This document shows positions 12,481-24,670 of a stretch of 64,000 bases of DNA, piece after piece; within the stretch, counting starts at the first letter, position 1; each line of letters begins with the position of its first letter. Source of the DNA: Thunnus maccoyii (lineage: Eukaryota; Chordata; Actinopteri; Scombriformes; Scombridae); assembly GCF_910596095.1 (NCBI RefSeq), contig NC_056545.1:21661067-21725066 (forward strand). Reading direction: 5' to 3'. The notes under the pieces are model-generated. The model worked only from the letters and a program-made list of their open reading frames with translations. It did not search any database and was not told the DNA's origin. The translations under genes were made by a program, and so were the position numbers.

Positions 12481-12770
12481 ACGTTAGCTGGCTAGTGTTA
12501 GCAGATGTTAGATAACGTTAACAGTTACGTTAAGTAGTGTCCGTGACAGATTACGATATGTCTCCTTAAAAGCCCGCGTACATCCTATCATACACAGTTA
12601 GTAGGATAAAAACTAATAAAATATGTATCCGCTGTAAAGACGAAACTCTGCCCGTTTGCTCGGTTTACCAAAGTTGCGTTAGCTTGCTGCTACTGTGGGT
12701 TTGTTTGTTATTGCTTCTTGCGCTCTGGTTCTTCTTTGTGTCATGATGGCAGATTGACTCACTAGCATCC
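12480..12770 (-). promoter_or_regulatory. Probable rnf167 promoter region
   Basis: The stretch is enriched in CpG relative to its neighbours, with several AACGTTA/GCTAGC-type motifs and a run of GCG/CGC near 12720-12795. It lacks a clear TATA box, which fits a housekeeping promoter. Position and composition are the only support; no transcription start can be fixed by eye. Confidence 0.3.
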
Positions 12771-15700
12771 TGACGCACAGCGCCACCAGCGGCCAAAGGG
12801 AGAAACAGCAATGAACTGAAAAGCATGCAGGTCTACACAGAAAGTGTGCACAGTGCACGTACTTGGTTTTCCATGGCCCATGCATGGCCACCTATGGTTT
12901 AAATTATTCTGAAACGGCTTCTGAAAGCCTAATGGCTCTAATTAGAAGATTAAGGGAAATCGTTAACCTTTAATCTATGGCAGCCAGCAATCATGATATC
13001 TAATAATGGAGTACATGAAGTGAGTCTGAAGAAAAGAGTTTGCATGCTAAGGATCTCAGGCTGCATTTTATAGAAACAGTTAATGGGGGCACAAAGACAA
13101 AACAGAGATTGCCTCATGCACAGACAGAGACAGACTGGTTTTACTGCATTCAAATGATCAGATCAGCCAGGCCTCAGACCTGCATCTGCAGTTTACATGA
13201 ATGAATTTTCTGTTATTTAGGCATGTCCTTTGCAAAAGATGAGCCTCCTACTAGAAATTCAGTGGAGCGATTCGATTAATTTAAAATCTAACAGGTTTTA
13301 AGGAGACTGAAGAAAAGCAGCAACTAATATCTATCAGAGGGCAACATGCTGTCTAAAGAGGACTGAGGTCTTCAGACTACAACTTCATCAACACTGCCCT
13401 CAAGTGGTAGGATCTCTGTACTATCACACACAGTGTTGCACTGTAGTCAATCTGTCATCACTCTGTCCAACAAAAGTTAACTGCAGTGCAAATATATGAA
13501 CAAATACCCAGCTGTGTAATGGCTCTAATTGATCACCAGGGGTTGATAGAAGGAAGAAACTAAAGGATTCTTCAGTGAGACGACTAAAGTAGGCAGATGC
13601 AAGTGTAAGTGTACAAGCTTACACATACACACATATCCATATGATATATGTGCCAGTCTTCATTCTTCATTCATTCATTCATTCTTCATTGCAGTAGTAA
13701 GAAAAAGAAAAAGAGTCATCAATAACACACAGTTGAAGGAACCTTTGAAAAGAAAGTCTAAAACTGTGTTATAAATGTGTGTATAATAATATATCATTTT
13801 TCAATTACACCCGGTTTTCAGTACATTGCCTTGTAAGATGATTGAGATGAAAGGCAAACTGCATTTCTGAATAAAGCAAATAGAAGTCAAAGATGCTGAC
13901 AGGATCATGTTTTTTTCCTGTGAGGCTCTCACACACTGAACTTTCTTCTAATAGGAGTCAGCTGGCCCACTGAGTAATCCCTCTACTGCCAATGTCAAAA
14001 ACTAACCCGCACTGCAAGGCGTCTGTGATGCCTGCTGCTGTAGTTATATTTTTATGAGGTGTATGGTGACTCAGTGAATCATCCCCTTTATGATTCTCTG
14101 CACACTCTTTCCTTTTACAGAAGAAATAAATCAGTCCTGAGTCAGTTGGGGAATCAATTTGCAATTTGCATGCATTTTTAGCCTTTCTATCAAGATACAA
14201 AGACGCTTTTCAGAGCGAATTAGCCAAACACACGTTTACTGCTGACTAGTGTTATCTTAATAGTCTTGTGATTCAGACAAGCTCACAGTCAGCATGAAAA
14301 TTTGACTAAAAGTTTTACACCTACCCTTCTTTAGAACATTGTAATGGTCATTACATCCTATAACACATAAGTATAGGATGAATAAAACTGACGACACACT
14401 GATTAGTTTCTTCTTCTTTCCATAAGTACAGGTAGTAATGTAAAGTTTGTGCTTGATTCATCTTCCAGGAACCAATACCAAATTTTATGGACATCTGGCC
14501 AATAGTTCTCAAGATAAATTGACATTGCCCAAAGTGATGATTAATGAGAAAAAAAAAGATCAAACTGCTGTAAAGGTCAGGGGATCCCCAAAATCATTAG
14601 AATGATCCTCTGAGGACTAAGATTAACAGTAAGAGTTTCATGTCAGTTCAGCAGTTTTCAAGATATCTTGCTCCAGACCAAAGTCTTTCAGACTAACAAG
14701 CCAACTGTATGAATTATTAGGCCCTGCAAAGCAAGCATATATCCAAACGAAGCACTGACAACCTCTCAGAAGTGTTTTACTGCCCTCTGCCTACTATATG
14801 CTTGGATAGCCTCCAGCCCTCCCATAACCCTGAATGGGGAAACTCACAAGTGAGGAATGAATTCTTATTAACTGCTATTCATAAACTGTCCACGCATGAA
14901 GCTGCCATAATTCCTGAGTGGGCACAACGTCTGCTTTTTCTCAGATGCTTTATCAAAAGGTTAAAGAGTAAACCTTTGAGTGACTCTTTGGAGAATATTC
15001 CTCATGTGTCTTTGTTACAGCAACATGTACAGTACAGTGAAGAGCTGTGTGATGTCTGAACGGCTTTAATCAACCAGGTTTGTCAACGTCCACCACCAGC
15101 TGAGTCTGAATCTTCAATGTGATAAAGAAAAACGCACCATTTGCCTGCTTATAAACTCACCAGCAACCAAACACTTGCCTTCAGGAGTTAAAATTAGGTC
15201 ATCTGAGAGTCAATCCACTATTACAGTTGCCAAAGACTTGGGCTCCCAAAGCTGATTTATGTGTCTGTACAGACCCTGACCCCAAGATGATTACAGAGTC
15301 TCTATTGTAAGTATATTTCAGTTGCATCATCATATGATCTTGTCACTAAATTATGTAAGAAGGATTATGTAAACAAAATGAAAGTAAACATAAGAAACTA
15401 GATTTGAGGGAATCAAGAAATCATCAATTTGTCACATTGCCTAACAAATCAAGAAAGATTAACTTCTTAAGCTGTTGACTTTCATACAGCTTGTTTGTTG
15501 TATTGTAGCATTGTGTGTATGACGAATATGCATTTATGTTAATTAACTATGCAAATGTAAATATGTATTTTTTGAATCTGTCCTAAAGCTGCATATGTTG
15601 TTGGCCCTTGTCACATTACAATCCCTGCTGCACATAGGACCAATGTTTGGTGTAAAGCTAAAAGTATAAAGTATAAAGTCAACAGTCAGCTGGTTTTGAG

Positions 15701-16513
15701 GATCAAATTAAGCCATGTGATATGTCACCAAGGCTTTCAATGAAGTTCATACACTAGTCGTAATCAAATTCCAGATGCTTAAGAAAATGTGAATGAGTGT
15801 GCAGCCTGACATGTTAGTTTGTTTTTAATCTCATGTTATCCATGTTATCCATTCTACCTCCATTATAACAACCAACCAAACATCAGTTCTCTTCACCATC
15901 AATTCATAATTTTACATAATCTTACACTTTTAATCCAAAATATATTACTCTTATACTAAAGATGTAGAACTGTGATTTCAATGAGTCCATTCTGAATTCT
16001 ACTTTGTGCCCTGAAAAGTAAGTGGACAGATTTCCAGGTGGACTTCAGAGTGACCTCAACTGAAATAAGACCAATTTGGATTAAAAATGTAAAATGAACC
16101 GATTGGTAAAAGCATGGCAAGGATTTATCACATGTAGGTTTTTGGAACTTTCAAATGTGATAAAACAAACTATGAACTGGATTCAGAATAGAGACAGACA
16201 TGCTGATGTATGTCCAACAGGAGATTTACAATTTTAAATAAAAATCACATTCTGACAAGCAATCCTAAATTGTAAAAAATGCAAACAAGCGAGGACGTTT
16301 AATATAGTATTTTACTCCATCTCAGCCATTTGAACTGCGTTAAAATCAGCAAAAAACCAAAAGCAGGTAATTTAACATTCTAAAGTCCGCCGTGTTACAT
16401 CAGAGTAAAAAGCCCAAAATAATCATCCACAAAGGTCTCATCTTCTGTGATGCTCGGTGTCAGGACTGCGTTGACAGACCGGACATGCTTTCCTATCTCA
16501 TGGCACTCAGCTC
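12771..16513. other. Intergenic stretch between rnf167 and the beta-defensin gene
   Basis: No gene is seen. The open frame at 14772-15059 has 95 codons but no splice context or motif. A short CATT repeat lies at 13663-13685. The stretch 14580-14700 reads like an old dispersed teleost repeat that I cannot classify. Confidence 0.45.
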
Positions 16514-16950
16514 TCATAGAAAATGAGACACGCAGCACCTGGGAATAAAAAAGAAACAAAGTGTTACTTTTCATCAGCAAACAAAATGTACACAGTATGT
16601 TCACATACTACATCTGATCATTAAAACTTACAAGAAGCCTTTTCCACAGCCCAGAGGTCCAAAGAACAGTTCTGTTGGTAGGCAAACCTTTCTACACACT
16701 CCACTTAGACTGGGGCAAGACCACGGGAAGGATGCAGCCTCATTTTCAACAACTGCAATCAAAGATGGGAAACATCGCAGCTATTAATGTCAAATCATTT
16801 ACTGGAAGATTATAATATTTACATTCTATTATCTTTCATTTCTGGAAGCGTAAAAATGTGCAGAGAATATGCAGAGATATCATATAAAGACTCACCATTG
16901 AGCAGTAAGACAACCAAGAGCGCCAAAACCACCACACGATAACCAGACAT
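16514..16950 (-). CDS. defb: Beta-defensin antimicrobial peptide precursor, complete (66 aa)
   Basis: Three exons, 16896-16950, 16632-16752 and 16514-16538, join through GTGAGT and GTAAGT donors and TTGCAG and TCCCAG acceptors. They give 66 residues and a TGA. Residues 1-18 are a hydrophobic signal peptide, and the mature peptide probably starts near ASFPWSC. Six cysteines sit at 31, 38, 42, 54, 60 and 61, spaced C-x6-C-x3-C-x11-CG-x4-CC. That fits the beta-defensin fold with its C1-C5, C2-C4, C3-C6 disulphides. The segments FFGPLGCGKGF and the ending LCCVSHFL are characteristic of one teleost beta-defensin subgroup. The three-exon structure also matches fish beta-defensins. The product would be secreted and would act on microbial membranes. 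The gene stands alone here, although fish defensins often occur in small clusters. The ending would be missed by an open-frame scan because the last exon has only eight codons. Confidence 0.88.
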
Positions 16951-19900
16951 TCTTGCTTCTGATACTGTCGCTCCAAAATGAGGATTAGGCCTGGGTCTGT
17001 TGTATTTTTAGTCTGAGGGGAGGAGTGAAGATAATATGAAGCAGCATACTGGTCACTAGGTTTTATATTATAGAATTATAAGCATCCTTAAGAGAACATG
17101 CTTTTCTTAATCACATTTAAGAAAACTACATCACTGAGCCCAACTCGTGACCGAGTGTTGTCATGAGACAAGAGACAAACATCCCCAAGAAAAACGCTTT
17201 TTGCAGCTGATTTAAAACACATGCACGTCCTTAGCCCCCATTGCTTTCTGGGATTGAGAGCACATAAGCAAGTTTTTCTATGTTAAAGTTCGGAGAAGGC
17301 ATTTGACAAGAAATTGTCGCTAATGCATCTATTTCTGTTGAGGAGAGCACATGGAGGGCAGCATTTTGTAAACAGCATTAGCATTGAAATTCCCGGTTAA
17401 GTAAATCAGCTTTTCCCAGAAAGAATCAATCAAAAACCCCTATTGAAAGAAATACTTTAGGTTTTAATAATTTATTTGAATTGTTATTTTAGAGTTAATT
17501 TAGAAAGAAAACCTGAGACTTTGACACCTTTTTGTTTTTTAAGGAGCCTATTCAGTGCTTGCTTTCTTATATCACATTACTGCCTCTTATGATGTGTGGT
17601 TGATTTTGTTCAGTACTATGTATTAAATTGCAGGCTATATTCCAGCCTTTTTAATGATAGAGGTGTTATTATGCTTCAGTGACTCATGCAGGAAGCAGTG
17701 TTATCAGGGGTCTGGGCATCAGTGCAAATTGGTGTCAAATGAGGAGTGAAAACTGACAGAGTTGCCATGTGGTGGGGTGGTAGCCTCCCTACATCAGAGA
17801 GGAATTGCTTTAATTCTTTATATTAATTCTTAAATCTGGTTAGAGAGGGAAGCTCGTGACTGCAGCATTACTGGTTCATTCTCCTTGACTGGACTGAAAA
17901 ATCAGGGAAAGTGTCACTGTCACACGTTTGTCATCTTATAATTGATTGGTTGCCAAACATCAAAATGGAGGGCATCCTTTGGGTGGTCTGTAACAAGCAA
18001 AAGCAGTTAACCATCAGAGAGGGATGTCACAATGCCAGCCTCCACTGACAGACCTGATGGAGTTCACCAGTCTCTCTTACTGATTACAAGACCTAGATCA
18101 TCATACAGGACATGTGACAGACTGGTGGTCACCATGGACAGCTGAGGCCTCAGATGGGGGCTCAGCGTGCTGGGCATCCCTCCACTTGATTTTGAATTTG
18201 TATGCAACTGTTGTTGGTTGGACTGTTATTGTTGAGGGACACAGTTTAGAGCGAGGGTTTCTCCCGAATGTATCTGTTGGGTGGGTGTGAGTTGGTTTTT
18301 TTTTTTAAACAAAAGGTATTTTATTTGAGTAGATTTAGTGCAGTAAGTTATTAAAATGTATAATTTTGAGCACCAACGCCTGCCACACTGCCACTTACAG
18401 GCAGATTGATATCACTATCAAAGCTAATCCAGTTTACTGCTGCTTCCACTATCATTGCTGTTTATGGTCACTGATAACATATATTAATATAGGAGCTGCA
18501 TCGAAATGGAGTTGTATGTTAAATGTAAAATAATAGTGTACAATTTACACTTATTCACAATATAGTAGACATGATTTTTTATCTCACCAAGCTTGTGTTT
18601 GTTTATTTTAACTTTGCCCTCCATACTATCTATCCTACATAATGTACATAATCTTCTTCTCATAGAAAAACCCTAATGTATGCTGTTAACAACAAAGTTG
18701 AGTAAAACGTGGAGAAAGTTGGCATGTCATTTGTGTAGTTCAGTGGCACTAATAAAAAGAGTGCTTTGCTACATTATACATGAAATATTTTTGCATGGCT
18801 GTCTTGTACATATGAAAAAAAATAAAAATTTCGAGACTTAAGTTCTGCTAGTATAACGGGGATATCAAGTGCTTAGTACAAACCAATGTGATGACTTACA
18901 CAGAGATAATTACCTTAGCAAATTATTGCTGTGATTTGCATTAGCTCAAAGTTCACAACCTTTGCCTTTGGACCCTTTGGACACAGTTTCATCAGTGTTA
19001 CATCAGTGTTCTCCAAAGGGAAGTCATTAATGTTTTGTTCTCATCTCTATTCTCAAGGTCCAAAGGTCCTCCAAAGAGGTCTCACCTGGCAAAACAGAGG
19101 TCTAATTGCTTTCAAGAGGAATGGAAACACAAAGTGGACTAATGACCTCTAATGAGTGTGCTCATCCATGTACGGCTTGCATCATCAATGCTGAAAAAAA
19201 TTTCAACACCAATCTTTGACATAACATATGGATATGATCAGTGGTGAATCTTGCTGGTAACACTATACCTTGACACAGACAAATATGTCTTTTTAGGCAT
19301 TTTGTGGCTTCTAATTAGCAGTTTTATTCACTGATTTAGGTGATATGTGAAGGTCACAAAGTTTTCAGTTTTAAGAGAGTGTAACACTTTTAACAAATTA
19401 CATTTAGTAAAATTACAACCAAAACATCAGTTTTGAATACGAGCTACTGATATCCAGGACTGCAAAGTGCTGTTACAAATAAATCATCACCTAGTGTTGT
19501 TTTCCTTACTTTTTCACCGCACTTTCCTCTCCTGCTGGAGAGAGTCAGACATACTTGTCTATCAGTCATTGTGATACATTACATAAGTGTGGTATTGTGG
19601 TAGTGCACAGTCTAGCAACAAGTCGCCTTGACCACTCCACTAGTTTTGTCTCATCTCAGCCGAGTGGCGAAGTATGCCGGTTCTCGAGCAGGCCCTCTAT
19701 TCTTGAATTGCATCAATTGATGAATTCAGATTTGTCCACCTCTGTGGTGTGGACAATTAAAAGCAAATGGGTTCAGTCTACCATCTCAGTTTATAAAGTG
19801 AAGTGTTTTGGAGAAACAGTGTAAGAAATCAGTCAATTGATCAAGAATCGTGTGTGCTTAGACACTTCACACAAGCTGCTCATTTGTGGGTAAAGCAGCT

Positions 19901-20395
19901 GTGCGACCCTTCAATATCATCCTTTGTCCACAAGACATTCAGATACCACCTGACGCTTTCTTACTTCCCTCTGATTGGAGGAAGTCTTTTTGTGTGAATT
20001 TGCAACCTCTTCCCTTGCATTAATATTGATAATGTTCCCTGGTAATATTGATAGTGAATATGTGAACAAGACTCACTTCAAGCCTCATGTATGAATTGGT
20101 GTACTTTTGTTCAGTTCAGGGTGAAAGCTACTAGTAAAACTAAATTGATTTCTGGATAAAATCTACAATCTGAACTGCAGCTGTATAAACTTATGCATCG
20201 CTCATTCATCTGTGTCATGTATACCCTTCACAAAGAAGGTGTCTAAATAAATATGAGCCAGCTGTTTTGTTTTTTCCTCACTTGTTTGCTATTGTAAAAG
20301 AGTTCTGGAGTAACAAACTTTGGTAACCGTAGTAACAAGAAACACACTGATGGAAACACACTTTAGCCACACCACTAGTCCACCTTGAGCCACAA
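16951..20395. other. Intergenic stretch between beta-defensin and the first odorant receptor
   Basis: No exon is supported. The open frames at 18931-19152 and 19555-19824 lack splice sites or motifs. No clear transposon ends were found. The region just upstream of 16950 should hold the defensin promoter, but I cannot point to a specific site. Confidence 0.45.
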
Positions 20396-20458
20396 TAAAA
20401 GACCACCTAAGCCAGAGTGGCACACTCCTCACACTGCACGGAGAGAAGGATCACACAG
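20394..20458 (+). promoter_or_regulatory. Candidate promoter and noncoding first exon of olfactory receptor 1
   Basis: An AATAAAAG TATA-like motif at 20394-20401 is followed by a short exon-like stretch ending CACACAG at 20458, directly before a GTAACG donor. The acceptor TTTTCTTTTCAG at 20648-20659 lies four bases before the receptor ATG. Fish odorant receptors commonly have a short 5' noncoding exon upstream of an intronless coding exon. Confidence 0.4.
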
Positions 20459-20663
20459 GTAACGGACTGTATGTGTCTGTACTTTGAACCATGATGATGA
20501 CAATAATTAAATTGGTTTATTGTTCAGTCTTATTGTTCAATGTTCAAAGTCACAAAGTTAACCTTTATAACTGGATTTCTTTTCCTATTTTTATGTGTTT
20601 ATCCTGTATGTCATATAATATAAAAAAAAGTAAAACATGTCCTTTTCTTTTCTTTTCAGAAAC

Positions 20664-21626
20664 ATGGACAACACGACATCACTAACATTCACAATGACTG
20701 CATATGCTGTCATGGAAAAGTACAAACATGGGCTTTTTACTGTATTCCTGCTGCTGTATCTTATTACTATTACTCTGAACACATTACTGATTAGCGTCAT
20801 ACACCAAAACAAAAAGCTACATCAACCTATGAATGTGTTTGCATGTTTGTTATCTATCAATGAAATATATGGCAGCACTGCCTTGTTACCTGCACTTATG
20901 AGCATTCTCATATCCAAGACACATGAAGTATCTGTCAAATGGTGTATGGCTCAAGTCTATTTCCTGCACACATATGCAGGTGCTGAGTTTTGTATTTTAG
21001 CTGTTATGGGATACGACAGATATGTTGCCATCTGTTACCCACTACATTACCACAGCATCATGTCTAACTCAAAAGTAGGCAAACTTGTTGCATTAGCAAG
21101 TCTATATCCCATCATTGTATTTATATGTTATTACTCCCTAACTTTACGACTGAGCTTCTGTGGAAAAGTCATGCCAAAATTATACTGTGTGAACATGGAA
21201 CTGGTCAAAATTTCATGCACAAATGCATCATACATAAGTACAGTGGGACTTGTGCTTATTTTGTTTTTTGTTGTCCCTCAAGTAATAATGATTGTTTTCT
21301 CGTATGCACAAATATCAAGAGTATGTTGGACATTAACGAAAGAATCTCAAGGCAACGCTCTTAAAACTTGTATCCCACATGTATTATCTGTGATAAACTA
21401 CACCATCGGTTCCTTATTTGAAATCATCCAAACTAGATTTAACATGAGTCATGTGGCTGTCGAGGCGAGGATCTTCCTGTCTTTATACTTTATCATCATT
21501 CCACCGGTTACCAACCCAGTGCTGTATGGACTGGGAACTCAAATAGTGAGAGTTCAGATACTGAAACTGTTTATTAAATACAAGATCCTGCCAACCCAGT
21601 TAGCAAATGCAGTGATTGCTGCTTAA
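20664..21626 (+). CDS. Teleost olfactory receptor (type 1 OR, class A GPCR), intact, 320 aa
   Basis: Seven hydrophobic segments span an intronless coding exon. Hallmarks are an N-glycosylation site NTT at 3-5, the TM3 start Cys94, MGYDRYVAIC at 115-124 (the DRY region), an ALKTCIPHVLSVI motif at the TM6 entry (KAxxTC of ORs) and PPVTNPVLYG in TM7. The usual GN of TM1 is replaced (TLNT), and PMY after TM1 reads PMN. I set the start at 20664 because a polypyrimidine tract and AG acceptor lie immediately before it; the upstream in-frame ATG at 20637 falls inside that tract. Expression would be in olfactory sensory neurons, coupling to Golf. The ligand and subfamily cannot be told from sequence. 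A tandem relative lies at 26033 on the same strand. Confidence 0.92.
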   Translation: MDNTTSLTFTMTAYAVMEKYKHGLFTVFLLLYLITITLNTLLISVIHQNKKLHQPMNVFACLLSINEIYGSTALLPALMSILISKTHEVSVKWCMAQVYFLHTYAGAEFCILAVMGYDRYVAICYPLHYHSIMSNSKVGKLVALASLYPIIVFICYYSLTLRLSFCGKVMPKLYCVNMELVKISCTNASYISTVGLVLILFFVVPQVIMIVFSYAQISRVCWTLTKESQGNALKTCIPHVLSVINYTIGSLFEIIQTRFNMSHVAVEARIFLSLYFIIIPPVTNPVLYGLGTQIVRVQILKLFIKYKILPTQLANAVIAA

Positions 21627-21886
21627 GTACAGACTATTACACTCATCTCCATTCATTATAATTATTAGTGTTTCAGACACTATAATAAGGGTAAAACCCT
21701 TCCTTTTTTCTCTGATAATTTAGGATTGTATTTGAATTGTATTCAACTTTATGTGATCAAACAATTATCTTTTTAATATTAATGCTCTTTATGAAGTGGT
21801 TACTCTCACAAGGCCATTTGAGTTCCCTCATCTTTTGCTGCCCTTTTTCCTGTCAGAGAGTCTTTATTTTTAATGGTGCTAATGAT

Positions 21887-21899
21887 AAAATAAATAAAA
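21887..21899 (+). terminator. Candidate polyadenylation signal of olfactory receptor 1
   Basis: Overlapping AATAAA hexamers (AAATAAATAAAAC) lie about 265 bases after the stop codon. Confidence 0.35.
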
Positions 21900-22960
21900 C
21901 TATAAATTGTGTAATTGTTTAAACTGAAATGCATATGTCATTTACAAGGGCATGAATGTGACTTGATAGGATTATTTGCTTTTGTGATAATATTTCATAT
22001 TTATGGCAGCATGAACTTCTCAGTTTCCAAAGATAAATATGACAGATGTACAACATATGAAAATATATGATATGCACTTGACTGCATTTGCTTTGCCGCA
22101 TTTATCAACATTTTATTCATTATCAACTAAATACTAAGCTTAGTTTACATGTCTCTGTGCATAATAAATACTGTTTGTATAATGTGGTTACCTTAATGAG
22201 TTTATCCTCCATCCTCCCTCAGTTCCTATACTCTCTATAGTTCTTGTGCTTTTCATCTCTTAAAAGTATATAAACCATACAAAATGAAACAATAATATCT
22301 GAAGGTTTTAGGCCTTTAATTGAGACAGAAAGTTAAAAGTTAGGATTGCCGGTATGGTGAGGACTTTCAGACCAAACAACACAGGAATTTGAAATCACCA
22401 TTTACTTGCTTCCTAAAAGTGTGAGATTGACTGCAGAAATACACAGTAAGTATCCAATGCTGCTCCACCATTTACACAAACATGAGTGAAATAGCTGTAT
22501 TAACATTATTTGATTTTGTATGAGAAAGGTATGTACTGTGAACTCTACCTGGATATTTCTATTCAAGCATGAATAAAAGAAAAAATATGTAGTCTTGTGG
22601 GTTTGTTATATTACCATTACATGAATAATAAATGTATTTATTTGTGTTGTCATGGGGGAATACATAGTTAAAACTGTATCTTGTTTGAGCTGCCAGTTGT
22701 GCAACAATCACATTTAAAACAAGAAGAGTGCCCTCAGTAGATCTCAGACCTCTGCCAGGTGTTTAAGTTTTCTTATATAGTTGTATGTATATATAGATGC
22801 AAATTTTTTTAATAAAGTGGTTTTGTATAGCATAGTGTCAGTTTTCTTTAAGATGCATAGAATAGTGTAATGATATTGTAACCGAGCGTCCTGGCTTCAC
22901 CTAAATGTATAAACTTCATAAGGAAACAATGAACGAGACAATAAGTCCAAACATCTCAAT
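21900..22960. other. Intergenic stretch after olfactory receptor 1
   Basis: AT-rich noncoding sequence. No receptor fragment, repeat end or exon was recognised. Confidence 0.45.
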
Positions 22961-22964
22961 TTAA

Positions 22965-23290
22965 AGGTGCAGTGTGTAGAATTTAGTGGCATTTAGCAGA
23001 ACTTGGCAGAAATAGAATATAATATTCATAAATATGTTTTAATTAGTGTATAATCACCTGAAACTAAGAATGGTTGTGTTTTTGTTACTTTAGAATGAGC
23101 CCTTTATATCTACATAGGGAGCAGGTTCTCTTCGATGGAGCCCGCCATGTTGCACCGCCGTGTTTCTACAGTAGCCCAGAACGGACAAACCAAATACCTG
23201 CTCTAGAGAGGGCCTTTCGCATTGGGTAGTCAGTTGGTTATGATCTGCAACTTCACCACTAGATGCCACTAAATCCTAAACACTGGTCCT
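22965..23290. mobile_element. TTAA-flanked MITE, about 326 bp
   Basis: The element is bounded by TTAA at 22961-22964 and at 23291-23294. The ends begin AGGTGCAGTGTGTAGAATTT on the left and AGGACCAGTGTTTAGGATTT on the right (reverse complement), continuing as AGTGGCAT on both sides. This is a terminal inverted repeat of about 28 bp. It has no coding capacity. A TTAA target duplication is the signature of piggyBac-type integration. The family is widespread in percomorph genomes as I recall it. Confidence 0.75.
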
Positions 23291-23294
23291 TTAA

Positions 23295-24670
23295 ACATTC
23301 TTATTTATTTAGAGCATTTTGTTGTATCACACCATACAAAATGAAAACCCCTCCCTACCTCCCTCTCCCCTCCCAAACAAAGAAGAGTTGAATCTCACTC
23401 AATTGTCCCTTCTGGCTTCCTTACAGTCAAGATGGCAGCAAAGCTAACAAAAGCAGGGATTTATTCATCTCATACCGTGCATAACTTTGGTGGATCATAA
23501 CATATCGGGTATGGAATTAATCTGCAGAGACTCCACTTCAAGATTACACAAAACTTTTCTTAAGTTTTGAGCCACGAAAAAGGCCAAAATGTGGCCTTCA
23601 ACAGACTAGATAAGCCTTGTTTTTAGCCTGAGAAGGGTCTGTCTGCAGACCTATATAACACACCCACCTTACTACACTACCCCCCCTTTGTTGTGACTGT
23701 AACGGCATGTTACATGACACACCCCCATGATCACTAACCCTAACCCCAACCATCTCTCTGCTCATGCCTAAATCTATGCAAGTGGGTGTATTGTGTAGAT
23801 ACTGCAAGTCTGCAGATAGACCTACTGGTTTGGCCTAGCTGATAGCCAGAAATGTATTTGCTATGCCGTAATGCATATCATAAAATGGCAAGGACTGCTG
23901 AAAGGACAAAAGTACTATACACTCATAAGGAAAGGCGTTATAAAATAGGTTTTAAAAAAATTGTTAATAACTGCAACTGTGAGAGATCCTTGAGCATCTA
24001 GTCATAAATGTGCACAAAAAATATTAACTTATTATATTATGCACAAAAAGTTATTACATTATGCGCTCCCCATTTTTATTACATTACTGGCAGAGTATTA
24101 CATTTCAGTTTTCATTATATTTTTTTAATTTTTACAATGTTTTTTACATTATGCACAGATATTACATTATGAGTTTCTACAGGCCTGTATATTATGTAAA
24201 ATGTAATGTCCAAACTCAATAATAGAAACAAAGACCTTAGTTTATTTGAATTTGGTAGTAGAGTTCAGTTTAGCTTAGCTCATCTTAGTTTAGCTTGTCT
24301 TAGCTCATGTTTTTTTTTAGATCATCTTGTTTTTCCGCTTGTCTTTCACTATTTGAAATTCTTTATCTCTGTTTTGTGAATTAGTGAAGGAAAGTGGGAA
24401 CCTTGGAGTAACTAGATGAATAAATCTGCTCATTAGAAGTCAGTGTTTTACATCCCCTTGGAAGCAATTAGGAACTTAATGATGAGAGTGAGACCTGACC
24501 TGTGAACAATACCTTGAGAATAAATGACCTTTGTGTAACTGTGATGAAACAGGTGTAGGTGAAAAGGAAATTTCTCTTTCTTTGTTAAATTACAATGTCA
24601 AGGGGCTTCAAGGTATATTTATTAATGAATACTAACATTTCCTGTCACCTGTGCAATTTTTGGTGTTTAT
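23295..24670. other. Intergenic stretch with a degenerate palindromic repeat at 24020-24215
   Basis: Mostly unremarkable AT-rich DNA. Between 24020 and 24215 the motif TTACATTATG and close variants recur about five times. The start (TTATATTATGCACAAAAAG) and the end (TATTATGTAAAATG) of the block suggest an old MITE or a tandemly iterated element. No gene is seen. Confidence 0.4.

Noticed and set aside
14580-14700. Block resembling a dispersed teleost repeat (ATCATTAGAATGATCCTCTG)
   Set aside because: Only weak similarity to a remembered repeat, without ends or duplicate in this window, so it is not listed as an element.
14772-15059. 95-codon plus-strand open frame between rnf167 and the defensin
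   Set aside because: No signal peptide, domain, splice sites or poly(A) signal in sensible places.
24020-24215. CRISPR-like spaced repeat (TTACATTATG)
   Set aside because: Spacers are irregular, the repeats are short and variable, and the DNA is clearly from a vertebrate.
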